A DNA stretch of 64,000 nt. Source: Syngnathus acus. Lineage: Eukaryota; Chordata; Actinopteri; Syngnathiformes; Syngnathidae. Position 1 is the first letter of the stretch. The number at the start of each line of letters is the position of its first letter. A program made the position numbers and the translations under genes. Location: the NCBI RefSeq assembly GCF_901709675.1, contig NC_051105.1, positions 4,951,104-5,015,103 of the forward strand, in the 5' to 3' direction. Shown piece by piece: positions 10,671-24,800 of this stretch. The notes under the pieces were generated by a model that worked only from the letters and a program-made list of their open reading frames with translations, was not told the origin of the DNA and ran no database searches.

Positions 10671-13600
10671 CAGATTTGATCATTTTGGATGCTAGAAATA
10701 AAGTTCACATGACTTGAATGAATGTAAGTAGAGGCCAAGATGTCTGTGTCCTCCTACACACCAGGATCTACATTCTGTACATGCTTTGCCTGGCCCACCT
10801 ATAAATCACATTGTGCACATGTATATTGAAAATAGAAGACTGGCTGCAGAAAAATGCACCACAAGCCAAAATTACATTGAATTGGACCGAAGGAGCTATG
10901 ATTTTCCTGTCAGCGTGTTATAAATCAAGCCTGTGAATTTTTCTTTTCTTTTTTATGACTGTATCAGAAGTTTTTAAATCGATATTAGTTGCTTACAAGA
11001 AGACAGTGAGTATGATGTAGTTCCTCAAGAAAACAATGTTTATTAGTTGTCAAGGACAACAGGAATTAATGCCTGCCCTGTTCTGCTGACCACAGCGTGA
11101 TGACTCACATTTTCCGACGATTTTGGAAGCTTTAGTAATGGAGATACATTGCATCATGAGGAAAAAAAAAAAGAGAACAACAGCTAAATGACTATTAATG
11201 ACATAATCAATCCAAATATTTTTTTGTGTCCTCCTCTCTGAATTGTATGGCCATGAAAACACTGAGAGTGAATAGCAACTCCTGCAGCACACTGCCATCA
11301 ATCACAGGTGATGCGACGAAGAATAATTCTTGTAATCATATCTTTGCCCAAACATGTCTGGCATCAAACGGTCTAAAAAGCCACAGCCAAGGCGTCTGAA
11401 GGTCCGCATTTCTAAGTGTCAGGTTCTTTGGCTCTGACAGCGGGGCAGTGTACGAGGCTCCTCTCAAGTTAATGAAGACGTGACATCAGTTGTTTGCTAA
11501 CCGGCTATTGCACCATAAGGGACAAGGAGCTACTACAGAAGTTTCCATTTTGGGTTAAAGTAGATACATATGAATGACAAGCGGTGCGTATGTATGTGAT
11601 TGAAAGATATTGTAATTTCAGTGAAACAAAAATACACTTTTGACACGTTTCAATATGCAGTTTCAGATTTTTTTGGAACACCTTGCTGTTCTCCAAGAAG
11701 GATCTGTAAAGCATTATTTAAAATGATTTTCTTTCATTTCCAATATGTCTTTCTGTGACTCTTCCAGCAACCTGCTGATGACACTGTTCTGAGAACATCA
11801 TGTTTAAAGCCTCAAAATAGCAAGGCACCACTGATCAGTTGTTAGGTGTCATCTCAGTCTCATGATTTCGAAATGTGAACAGCATGATATAGAGAACTGT
11901 TTAAATACCAACTCCAATTGAATCAGGAATCGTATTAGTTGCGTGAAAAGGACTGCAAATTGTGCAAACATTACCGAACCAATTGTATTTGTGCACTCAA
12001 GTTCAGAGGTCGAATTAAGATCTGTAAAGGTTATGGCCTGAAAGCCCAATCTTATGAACTGCGGCTGTAAAAATAAATATAAAAGTTTCAGACTGTAAAA
12101 TGCCAGCTCTGTTTTTTTTGGGTTGATTTCCTGACTTGACACTCCATGCACTCCTGACACATGACTAGCATACAACACACCCACACACACCGGCAGACAC
12201 ACACGCATGATTGAGAAATCTTGTGACCACGTCGTAACATTCCTGCAGTGTGAACTCCAGCACATTGACAGCCGGCTATCAATCACCCTGCTTGGCTAAG
12301 AGTAACGCTACCCCCCCCACCCCTCCAATGCCCCTTGACCCACCTCTCGCCTGCTGCGCTGCCGTGACATGGGCCTTCAATCAGCGCCATCAATCAATCA
12401 AGCGTGCGGTGAAGACCATCACCATCTATGTGTGTGTTTTATGCTACAAGTGCCACATTGATGTGATGACATCGCCCTTGAAATCTTTTTTAAACAACTG
12501 ACTCATCTGAAGCAAACATACCCGTCTGGGCAGAATCACACGTGGAAACAGTGGCTGACTTTTCCCCAAATAAGTGTCACACATCACGTCAATAAAATGA
12601 TATGGTGCAGGAAGGAAAAGGAGAAAGTGAAGCACTTTGTAATTACCGTCTGGCCAGAGGTCACGGTAGCAGAGAACACAGCTGCATTATGGGAGATTCC
12701 CGATGAAAGTAGCTTGGGAAGGTAGACGGAGTGGCCGCTTGTGTTCTCCTGCTTTGAACCTTCAAGAGAAAAGAGCTGATAAAGCAGTTTAAAATGACAT
12801 TAGACTTTTTGGTTCTTGTTGTTCTCGAAATTGTCAACAAAATTCGGCAGAGAATTGCATTATTGCAGTTAGCACCGGCACATTCATATATTCGTGGATG
12901 CCCTCCTTTTAAAAAAACGAAACATTTTAAATCTTTTTCATTCAATTCCCCCCAATGGCAATGAATTATGAGCAGATTTTTGCGATATAATTTTAGCTTC
13001 ATTTTTCAGAAATATGTCAAGGTTTCTGATGACCATAATGCACAGCTAAAGGAAAGTGGTACAGATTATTGGCATGTTTATCAACCAAAGCTCTTTTCCC
13101 ACTGTATAAAATGAACTCGCCTTAATTTAGGTTGGTCGGTTTTCCACTTCACAGGAAACTTTGAAGCCCAAGTCGGCAATGCAGCAACAACAACAACAAC
13201 AACAACGATGGTGACGGTGTCCTTGATTCACTTCTTCGAGCTAAAGAACACATTTAACTTCCAAGAGAAATATATTTCGTGCAGAAAGAAAATGGAACAT
13301 TGCTGCCAAATGAATACGGTGGAGTGCAAGAAAACAAACATGATGATTTAACACTGACTCTTTTATTAAAATCCTCTATTGTATTTACTATCACTGAAAT
13401 TAATATGTACAATTGCATACATACAATATACTGTATGTGTATCCTTGATATACATTACTTCATTTGTGGTCTCCTTTAAAAGTTCAAATCTGAGAAACAT
13501 TTCATGAGGTCAAATAAAATCAAAACGAATGTGTTTCTATTGATCCACTCAATCTGACTTAATTGAGAGCACGCAGTGGTGATTTTGTATTCGGGGCAAG

Positions 13601-14220
13601 TGTGATGTTGACGGCACTTTGTTAAAAAGTATTTGATATTGAACCAAAATGTGTCAATAAAGGTTCCAACTCACCCGTGACCCTAATTAAGACGAGCACC
13701 ATAGAAAGTGGACTGTGGGTTGTGATCAACTCTGCCTAGCAACAAGTAACTCCCGAGAAAGAATGTTATCATGACAAAACTCCTGGTTGATATATTGAGT
13801 ATTTCTTTGACATTAGTCACTTAAACCGTTAATGCTACGCCATTTTTTTTTTTTCTAAAATAAAAACGTCACAATGTGTGGCACTTGTTGAAAAGTTGAT
13901 AGCCATGCACATTGCAACAAGTCACAGTGATACTAAATGGGAACAGAGTGGGAGGTCTGACCATGAAATAAGATCTCAGATTCCTTGCAGGACCGAGGTG
14001 ACGACCAGCCAGAGGGGAAATGCCCGAGCGTGTTGACACGGCAGCCAAGGACTTGAGCCGAGGCGGTCGCCTTGAAAGAGAGTCCTCACTCAGGTGGGGC
14101 ATTCCTCGCTCATTCCCGAGAAGCTTGGCCATCTGAGCACTTGACTTTTGGGTTGCAAAAATAAATTAGTGAGCGTTTGTGTATGTGCGTGTGTGTGAGA
14201 TCAGTCAGAGGCACCATCGC

Positions 14221-17200
14221 TCAGACACCGGACAGCATGGTTGATGTGAAGATCTGCTGCAGTATTTGGGGGATCTGCTTGGTATCCATAGCAACGAAGG
14301 ATCTCCCAGCCGGAAGGGTCTTTTGGAGTCTGACGCACAAAAAAAAAGACACAATTCTTTAAAAGGGTGAACACAGTCTAATGTTTGTATGTTAAATGGA
14401 TGAAGACAAGATAGTCCAAGCAATCTTGAACACAAAAGTAGAGGAAGTGCACAGGAAACAACAATGGAGGACATCTTTCTTCTTGACATTTGGACAGTAA
14501 GAAACAAAGCTTTGTTTTCTTCTTCCCTATCTGGAAGCAACCATTCTTCAGCTATCAGTCAACACACTCTTGTGCATCTAGCTGCACCCTTTAGGGACCC
14601 CAAGTGGTCTTGGCAGGCCAACTTTGGACAGTGTAAGTGACAATACAAAAAGCTAATAAAGCCAACTGTATTACTTAAAGTGGAACTGCTAAGGTTGAAT
14701 AAAGGTTGGAACTCTGACTTATTCTCTGACTTTGAAGAACAAGCTCTTGATTTAAACCCGAACTTGAAACCCTCACCACAGGCTTCTCGTAAAAAAAACA
14801 TGCCTTGAAAGTTTGATTTGAAAGTGAGGGCAGAGTGAAAGGGTAGGCCAGAATAGGTTGGAACTAAATTGTGTTTGTTAAGGTGGTTGAACTTTGACAA
14901 GGTGTTGTAAATTATTTCTTCATCAATGAATGATTAATAAACTTGGTTCTTTGAGCCACCACCTTCAATGTTTCCATTTAACACACTTCTTGTTATTGAC
15001 CCTTCCTCCCGTCAGCCTCCTGCAATCTTGCAATCTTCACCCCCTTCCTCACCTTTCGGCTTGGTCGCCCAGAGACCCGATAAAAATGGCGAAGGCGTGG
15101 ACCTGGGGGTCCGAGGTGAGGACCTGGGCGAAGCGTTCGGGACGGATGCCGTAGCGCTCCAGGTTGGCGTCGCTCAGCACCACCACAAAGTGTTCGTCGG
15201 CCTCCTCCCGCGCCAGCTCCTTGATGCTGGCCGCCGTGCCCTCTAGCGTGTAGTCGCCGCTCATGCAAAACTGAGAGTGGGCGTGCATAGTCTATAGCGG
15301 ATGGGAGGGAATAATGGAGGGAAAGCACAGGAAAAATGATTTCTATTTCCCATTATTATCTGAACTGGTCGCCAGCCAATTGCATGGCAGACAAAACAAA
15401 CAACCATTCGCACTCACCAGCACATCTATGGACAATTTGGAGCGGTCAATTGGACTATGCTTTTAGAATGTGCGAGGAAACCGGAGCACCTGGAGGAACC
15501 CCACGCAGGCACGGGGAGAACACGCAAACCCCCCACAGGAAGGCCGGAGTCGGAATCGAACCCTGCTAACATCTACCTTGAGAACTTTGAGCCTCTCCTT
15601 GTTGTTCTTGGGGACTCTGTCCACTCGGACCAGTTCGATGTCATAGCCGTCACCTGAGTGGCCCATTATGTCATACTGTGGTCAAGAAGAGAACACCGGA
15701 TGAGTTTTATCAACAGTAAAAAATAAATGAATGCTACTTTGGGACCACTTGCTATTTGGATGCATCTCAATGCCAGGTTGTGGTGCGGTGTGCTGCCATA
15801 TGATGCTCATTTGAGTATTTCAGCCTCGTCAAATGCGAACATACTTTCCATATACTTGTCAGGCTTCCGGCATAACTATCTTATATAAGAGCAGGTCGGG
15901 CCTGGCACAAGTTTTCTATTTCAGTTCAGGATGTTATGTTCTGTATCTAATATGAGAAGTTATGGCCAGGCTGTTCCCAGAACACATGGCTACGCATTTG
16001 CACAGTTGCCTGGCAGAAAAATGTGCTATCAAATAAAATTCTCAAAAATTTCTTTTTTATAGTTTAACCTACTGAGATGTTCTGTCCTTCTCCATGTAAT
16101 GTTAAGTGTGTTGTAAAACAGGCTTGAATCGCCATTCAATTTTCAGTTTTAACCTCACATGAATGTACCATTAATTGGTAAATGTGATGTTTTGTGAACA
16201 TTTTATTAGACTTTTTACATTTCGAACTCACAAAAATGAGTTCAATCATTATCATGTGTGCCGTTATGGAAGGAGAGAGCAAACCTCAAGAGGCTTCAGC
16301 TCATGTGTTGTCTTTTTAATTGTGAGGCGGATTCATTCATTATTTTCCTCTGAGAAGAAATGCAAATGGGAAAAAACTCAACCACCATCTCAGGGAAGAT
16401 TTGATCCTACTTTGGAAGTCCCACTATAAAAAGGGAAAAGTGGTGGGTCTAGATCGTTGCCCTGAGGAACGCTGAAATGCAAACAGGATGTTAGGGTGTG
16501 ACCCCTCTCACCTTGAACTTGTGCTCATAGCTTTCTAAAGCCTCCATGACCATACAAACGGCCTCCATAGAGCGTTCCAGGCGGCCGTCTACGCCGTTGA
16601 AGCGGTACATACTTCCCGACACGTCGGCTAGCACACGCAGACGCTTGGGCTTTTGCTGCGGCGTGCCAGGCTGTGAACGCAGAAACATGTAATCGATAAC
16701 TAACAACAACAAAAAACTCATCGGGATTAAGTATGTTTGGAGCTAAATGAGACAGAAAAACAATACATGATGACATGGTTGTATAATTAGCGCAGGAATT
16801 ATCCCTCAATGAGTATGCGTGAGAGTAGAAGACATGAGGCCCGAGAAGAACGCCAGGGTGTAATAATAATCTCACATATACCACTGGAATTTAGAGACCG
16901 AGACATAAAGGTCAACTGTGTGTGTGTGTGTGTATTAAAAGGTGTGGTGCGGTGGTTGAGAAAAAACAAAAGAAAATAATTTTAACCTCAGGGTCTAGTT
17001 CTCCTCTGCGTTTGTATATAGACCTTTCACCAGTGAGGCCATCGATGATTTTTGCATCGTCCAATTCTCCCAGAGCCTGGTTCTTCAGCCATTGGCGTTC
17101 TTTGGCTTTAGCCTGGAAAACACACGAACACACACACAAGTGTTTGTTTTTTCCACTCAAAAATAGTGACAACGGAAGGCCACACTGGAATGCATCAGTC

Positions 17201-20200
17201 GAACTGTTGCAGTGGTCGAAACTAACAAATACTTTGTTACTGTACTTAGGCAATTAATTCAGGTGCAAGTATCTGTGCTTTATTTGAGTATTCGATTTTT
17301 GGGCTAAAACCTTTTGACGTTTAATACCTAGTATGTAAGTACATACTTTTTTACTATTGTCCAAATTCTGGGATGACAACACAATGTAAAAAAGACGTAA
17401 ACAGAGAACGGTTAACCCAACAGACAATCGTAATAAAATGAGGATTTAATTTACTGTATTTACTGTGAATAGTTTTGTTTTAATGTAAAGAGATGAGTTC
17501 CAGATCCCTCTTTTTCCCCAAAAAAAAAAAAACCCACATTGTAATTTGCAGAAAATAAACATATTTAGGTTTTTTTTTTTTTAAAGAATGCTGTTTATGT
17601 GATGCAACCACAGAGACCATTGACAGCCAAGAGGACAAAGGATAAAAATAAAGATAGAAGCAAGAGGCATAGAGGCAAAGGAAATGAGTCAAAAAAAAAA
17701 GAACCAGCCCCATTCATCATCTGTACTGATTATCCTCGCTATGGTTGCGGGTGTGCTGGATCACTTTATGTGGCCTTCACAATCTCTCATGCAGGTGCTT
17801 ATATGTAGCAAAGTTTCTTGGGTGTTGAAAGAATGGAGGGGGGGGATTCCCTAAAGCTCATACACACAACGCATTGTTGAAAGGTTTCCAGGAATGTTTC
17901 ATATCGTGTGCGTGTGTGTGCGTATTCGCTCAGTCACTCATCAGGTACGATAAAAATAACATGACTTCATGGCTACACGCGCGTGTAATCTCCTTCATAT
18001 TAACAACCGGCGGTGACGAGGACAAAGAACAAGCACGGCTGTTGGCGTTCAAAGCTGTCGCTTACACGCTGGCAAACACCTGGATGGAAAAAAGAGTCAC
18101 ACACACACGACGTGTTCACAAAGAGCCTCACACCTGGTCGGAGAATAATAGAGCAAGCATGGCCGCTCTGTAATCATTCTTATGCGACACACACCTCTAC
18201 ACACATGCATTTTCGTACTTGCACGAATCCTCAAACAAAGACACATTATTCCCTTGAACGCCAATATGGCAGCATTACATGATTCATTTCAGCGCTACTA
18301 CATTTTGGCCGCCTGTGTTGTTGAAATTTTTTTTCCCCCAGGTTTTCCAGGAATTAGAATATTCCTCACTGGTTAGACACAGTAGCATGTAAGAAAAGTT
18401 AAAGATGAGCAGCAAACCTGCAAAGTGTCCAGGATAATGCGCAGGGACTGAACTTGTCTCCTGACAGCGCTGGAGAATCGCTCATAGGTGGTGGCGTCGT
18501 ACTCGCTCATATCGATCTCCTTCAGCCTATGGAGAGCCACATACGATTTCATATTTCATTTTTAAACTGACCCGTCATAATACTTCAGCCTTGCTCAGAT
18601 TTACTTACACACTAACAATCCTTTTTCAGGGGTCATTAGGTTTCTTACCTGCAGTGTTTGCATAACCAGATGTGTGTGAGTGTGTGTGTAGTCAAAACAT
18701 GTGATGACAAGCAGATTGTGACCACACAAAAGTAGACAGATGTGAAGATACTGTAACTAAGTACGTGTCACAGCTCGTACAGTATTCGTGTGTATGTGCG
18801 TGTGTCTATTGTCAATGTGCGACTTCTTGCGTGAGGCTAGATAGACACAATATTTGTGTGCACGCTGCGGGCACGAACCACAAAAACACATTTACTGAGC
18901 CAGACAATAAACCACGAGCGTTCCAACCAGGAAATGCCTCGTCTCGACTGAAGACATAACGATAACGACAAGGCAAAAAACCCAGCCTGAAGGGGGCTTG
19001 GAGTGATTCCTAATTTAAAGGTTGTTTTGAGATTAACAATCAAAACATTAGGGACAGCTATGATGCGGTGCGGTGCTCAACCACAATAAAAAAAATAGTC
19101 ACATTAAAACCTCATTGGTAGTGTCACTCAAAACTGAGCATGATGACGCAGACACAAAACTGGCGCATTCGAGATATAACGGAAACCAGCAAGATTATTG
19201 GCTATCATCACAAGATGGAGAAATGACTGATTTGAATTATTTCCCATGGGAAAAATTTATTTCTACAAATCTCAGATCTGATTTTACCATTGTACCGTAA
19301 AGCCACAAACACGGGAAACCCCCTTTGTGGAATCACTCAGTGCTTAATAACAGAGCGGATGTTGAATCTCTTATGAGCTAATGTGTCTGGACGGAAGCTC
19401 GCAACTATGATGGCACTTGTTTACGAGTCATCCCACACGGTTTGAGAGTAGCAACTGTTGCCCTCCCACATCCCATTGAGCCCACAAAGAGAGAAGCATG
19501 GCACCGCCGCTTCCTCCACACATTCCTCTGGTATGTGAGTGTGTGTGTGTGTGTGTGCGTGTATACCGCGGCTGGTGCTATTTCTTCCACATTCCTCGGA
19601 TTATATTTAACACGGCAAAGAAGGCAAGTAAATGCCAAGTTCCGCTCAAAGGGGAGAAATTATATATATATAGTATATATATATAAAAAAACAACCACAA
19701 AAATTAGGTGGAGTTACCGACACTAAATACCAAAACAATCTATTTTTCAAGGAGGCGAGAATTGTTGCATTTATTCTCCGTGGAGAGGTCAAATTCAGGC
19801 CAAGTTCAAGTTTCCTTTCATTACAGAGTAGCTGTATACAAAATTAATGTGTCGTTAATATAGAATGTTCTTTAAGAGTAACTTTATTAGTGCAATCTGA
19901 ATCTGGTCATGCCGCAAGGACTATTTTACAGAGAAAGGTAAAAAAAAAAGTCAGCAACCACTTGTCAGACTCGACTGATCACAAATTTATATTTAAGGTG
20001 CCACCTTTTTGTGTGGCTGTAGTTGCTGCTGTTTTGCTTAGCAAATGGGTGCTGTAGTTAAAAAATGAATGTCCATTTGTGAATGGGACCTCTCCAGGAT
20101 ATAAACATTGCTGAGCACAATATTGCAGAGCAGCATCGACTGAAACATTTATTTTCTTGCCCTTTCCGTATAACGTAAGATCATCTGTCTACATGGAATT

Positions 20201-20637
20201 TATTTGCAACGTGCAGTAAGTCTCGTCTGAGTTTACCTGCCGGGGTGGGTGTTGCTGTTTTGATTATCGTTGACCGTGAAATGTTTGAACAATGATGTAA
20301 TGATCTGAGGTATCGGAATTACTCTACAACTATAGTTTCATCCAGAGAAACAATCTCTTGTAGGGTTTCTTTACTACTGGTATGCCATGGAACCTTTTCA
20401 CTGTTGCTGCAGGTTCATGTAAATCAATTTGAATTTGATCCTGTATGCAAAAGTCGAAAAAAGCCGTCGGAAAAAAAAAAAACCTTACATTTTGGTGCCC
20501 TTCCAATTTTCTTTTCAAATAAAAACATGGTCCGTTAATGCTGATGGGAGCAGATTGTCTTAATTTGAAAAGGGAATGACAGATGAGATTTGGCAGGCAT
20601 GTCGACACAGCCGCTAAAGCGAAGGCGTGTGTGTGTT

Positions 20638-20678
<41 letters not shown>

Positions 20679-21820
20679 TCTGTCATTTCAGCATACCGAA
20701 GCCTGTTTTTGCCTGTGTGCCTTAGCGACTGGAGGCAGTTTAAAATGAGCGGATCATAGCTTGGTTGATGTTTAACCTGAAGCTGAGTAAACAATGAATG
20801 AATGAATGTATGAATGAATGGATAGGAAATCAAATTTTTCATTCGCTGTATTTGCTGAGGGAACAATTATTAGAGCATGCAGTGACACGATTTTTCCAGA
20901 AAGATGGAGAGGATGTGGGAAAGAAGATGGGGAAATGGAGAAAACAGAGAGAAACAGAAGAGGATCATCACAGAAGGAGCTCATGAAGGCAATCACTGTG
21001 CGTCATGATAATCAGGGGGAGGACAGGGGCTGGGAGGGTGGTTAAGTGGGTGAGGGGGTAAAAGAGAGTAAAAGAGAACAAAACTGAGAGAACAGAGACG
21101 GCCTTCATGGTTGAGCCGCTGAAAAGGGTGTCCTCTCGGCTGCCTGCTCACGTGCACGCACACGGGGGAAGGTGGCATTTCACCCATTCGCGGGAGATTA
21201 AGGAGCACCTTATTTATCGTATTCGCAAATTCGACACATATTCTTCCATATTCATCTTTTAAATTACGGCGAGGTCATCGTGCAAGGCAAGCAAGCGACA
21301 GATCAATCGATGATGCCGATTAAATTCAGCGCGATGTTGCACACCAATCGAGTGCACAGAGCAGGTTTTGTTGTTATTTCTAGGATATTACAAATATACA
21401 AAGTGCCCCACCTGTCTTTGAAAGCTTTTTCCGCCATTTCTCGAGCAGCTCTGCGGACTTCTTCTGGGACGGCATCCTTCTCTGCCTGGGAAACCTGGAA
21501 CACCTTGTGTCCCGCATCTAAGCGATATGGGCCCCCTTTGCCACCCAGCCCCGCAGTGTCTCGACCTCCTGCAGGGAAACATCACAAAAGAGCAGGACGT
21601 CTGCCTCACAGTTGCAGAAGTTTGCATTGTCTACCTGTACTTCCATGGCTTTTCTCACGGCTGCCAATCACACTCCGACAAGATGTGTGCGTGTGTGCCT
21701 CGGTTAGTCACCTGTGCCACCTGCCCACTGGTTTCCGCCCACATGGGGTGCATTGTTAGCGTCCACCTTGCCGTGTTTTGGGGCAGACACATCCAAGCCA
21801 CTGTCCCTTTGAACAGTAAT
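14221..21820 (-). CDS. vwa8: VWA8 exons 38-45: Gly-rich segment and VWA domain
   Basis: Encodes residues 1535-1902. A Gly-rich stretch (about 1562-1583, [16 protein letters not shown]) precedes a charged helical region (exons 39-41). The VWA fold starts in exon 42. The metal-ion site is intact: DVSGSM at 1717-1722, a threonine in TLEGT (about 1806), and aspartate in VLSDAN (about 1828). The protein ends [12 protein letters not shown], with the TGA stop at 14223-14221. A LINE fragment fills most of the intron between exons 43 and 44. Confidence 0.94.
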
Positions 21821-24800
21821 CTGAAGGGGGAAAAAAAAAAAGCTAAATCACAAATTCAGTTTTTAAAAAGACTAGGAATTAGAGTTGTAAATGACCACAA
21901 TGCCTCCAATAAGTTCAACATAAAACTATTTTTTACACTAAGATAGAGTTATTGAGAATTAGTCCTATAAATATTTTTTAGAATTGCTTATGGATGTTAC
22001 AACATGGTAACTAACAAAGCACTATTTTGTCTAAACAAAACTCCCCTAAATCAACATGTCATAGTTCCTTGACACCAAGATGCCACAGGTTGGCACCTGA
22101 GAAGAAAAGCAGCAAATTTTTATTAAGATAATCTGCAAACAGGTGAATTTGCAAATGCTGAACTGTAGTACACATATTTCTGCACCAGACTTTCACTTTT
22201 ACAGAGAGCTAACTAAAGGTGAACTATAGGCACAACTGAAGCTCTTTTTCACAGAGGCCCACTCTTAATGCAATAAATTAACTGACTTATGCAAGTGTCA
22301 GGTGTTCAACTTCACACCCCCACTATTGCGGAATTTCCTTACACACAGATACCATGTGAGTTACTATCTCGACTGTTTTTGCTGGTCTGGTCACGATACG
22401 CGACTTATCATGACATAGCAGCAACTTACTATCTGTTTCAAAATGCCGCGGCTTTAACGAAAACCTCGTGAGACGCGGTATCTGTATCAGTAGAGCTTGC
22501 TATATTTAGCACAGATTAGTGCGGCCGGTCGGTATTTATCAAAATGAGATTATACAGAGGAGATTATATGAACAGGTTTGTCTTGATGACCTTTATTTCT
22601 CGTTGTAACGATCACACTTTTGAATACTAATTGGCAGCCATGCAGTCGACCTCACAAATGTATTTCCTACTTCGTAGAGACTGTGATTTATATTTGGAAC
22701 GGTAAGGTGTATGTCTTCCAAAAGATGTTTTATTGTGTAGATTATGGGCTGTTTTATGAAATTTCTTGCTGATTTGACCACAATACACAGAGAAGGCAGG
22801 TAGCGTCGTGAAAGAAAAAAAAAAAAAGACGACAAAGATAAATACATTTTTCCAGACAAATTTGGTTAGTTTCTAAATTGCGCAATATCAGCTTGAAGCG
22901 CATAACAGCATAAACGTGGAACATGTGTTCTATTTTATTTTTTTTATCTTCTTTTTATGTGTGATAATACCACAAAAGGGTACCCAGTGATGCAAAATTA
23001 ATTTACCGTAAATTTCGGACTATATGAGGACTTTCTTCGCAAATTTTGAACCCGGAAATTACGAGTTTTAGCTGGTCCAGTTTATAGTCCGGTGCGGTTT
23101 ATAGTCCTAAAATTACGGTAAACAGAACATTTGTTGAAAGTGAGAGTGACCCCCCTCTCCCCATTTCAAAAATGATTGCTGCTTCACCATATTCTGTGCA
23201 CAGTGGGATGTTCCCTCCCCTCTCAGCAGGTGTCATAGACGTGCCTCATCTCCATCATATGATCTGTCTGCCGCCATGTCCATGGACAGACAGTATGTGA
23301 GTGATGCATGAACATGAGCTTTGCTGCACACATGCCTGCCTCGATACACAGCAATGCTTGGAAGTAGGCTTGACATTGTGGTTATGATCACCTGACATAC
23401 ACGCGCAGTCGCACGCACATGAGCATTTCCCGGCCAGATCATCAGACATGCCTCAAACCACCTGCCCTATCTGTCAAGAGTCAAATCAGGTTCATTCATT
23501 TGAGGGGGTCCCTGCTTCTTAATTTAAGAATGGGGCGTCAATGGGCTTATGGGATCGGGGTGACTAATGCTATACTTAGGGGTTTAGGGAAAGCGTGCGT
23601 CATTGGAACAGTTATGCCACACCGTGGCACGCGAGGAGTCACATGAGATTTGTTTTCCGTAACTATTCGTGAAAAAGGCACAAAGATTGGATTTGCATAC
23701 CAGCAAATGAATGGCACGCATCATACGACCATAAAATCAATAAAATAAAAATCTCATACTTTTTTAGAAAAGCTGGTCAGCTCGTTAATTTATAATAAGG
23801 CGAGAAATAATAAATTCATAAGGATATCAATCATAAATTCATGATATGGGTTGGGTACAAAAATATTCATCAGAAGGATATTACATTTTGTAAGGGTTAT
23901 ATTGTATATATGCAAATTATGTCATGTAATCACTTGTTTTATGATTTACAGTATGCCACAATGCATCTTAAATGAGATTAGTTTTACCCTAGTTATGCCC
24001 TGTAAACTTCTATATGCTCCTCTAAATTTGATGCCCTCTTCATTCTTCCTTAAAAAAGTTAAGAGTGCATACAATGTTGTTACATTTTCAACTTTTCCTT
24101 TTTTTCCCCAACAGTCTTTATAGAGCTAATACAGTTTTAATGATGACGGAAACACAGTATGGCCATGAAATTAATTGTTTCTTTACCATAATTTTACTCG
24201 GGGGTGGGGTGGGGGGGGTAATGGATTGCTGAAGATTGCAATGTTTTTGCAGTCTGGTTCTGAATGTGTTAAAGCTTGTCTCCAAAAAAATCAAACATTT
24301 TTCCAAGCAGAGTGTAGATGTAGTCTGGTATTGAGGTGAGGGATGTAAACAGTGTGGTGAGAAGTATATAGAGAGTCTATGTTAGTCACATACAGTAGAG
24401 CCAATGTTGTTTGTCCGGAGCCAACAACAAGCACAGCGACTGTCTTGTCTGCACTTGACGTGGTGTGCCCACATTAAAGAAGCGACCACCATCTTTTTTT
24501 TTTTTTTGCACGTACTACATTTAGTTTACTGCGATGGCACTTTGTTATTCTTAAGGTACTTGACTTAGTTCTTGTTGATGTCTTGTTTTGATTTCGACAT
24601 CAACTTGTGCAGACGCCTGACTTTTGTTATTCTTCAGGCACGCTGACTTATTTGAATTTCTAGAGCATCCATTGATTCGACTTTATATATTAAAGTTGTG
24701 TTTATTAACTTTTCTAATTGCTAAAGGATTTTTTGGGGGGAATCAAATGTTTTTCTTTAGGCTCTGTATGCCCAAAGCAATCATGCTGATCTGTGGTCAG

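Larger units (their letters stand above)
4331..14220. other. Tail-to-tail intergenic region between rgcc and vwa8
   Basis: About 10 kb with no gene I can support. It holds two copies of a TIR MITE (8738-9045 and 10309-10621), simple repeats (TAG/GGT 10282-10310 and 10621-10670, CAA about 13187-13207) and a 12-base G run at 9710-9721. The vwa8 3' UTR probably occupies the right-hand end: a minus-strand AATAAA (TTTATT on the + strand, 13362-13367) lies about 855 bases past the vwa8 stop. Two short open frames, 4917-5138 on the minus strand and 5447-5695 on the plus strand, look faintly coding-like but match nothing I know. Confidence 0.6.

Noticed and set aside
20330-20866. 178-codon minus-strand open frame
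   Set aside because: It runs through the GT microsatellite (HTHTHT repeats) inside a vwa8 intron and has no family features.
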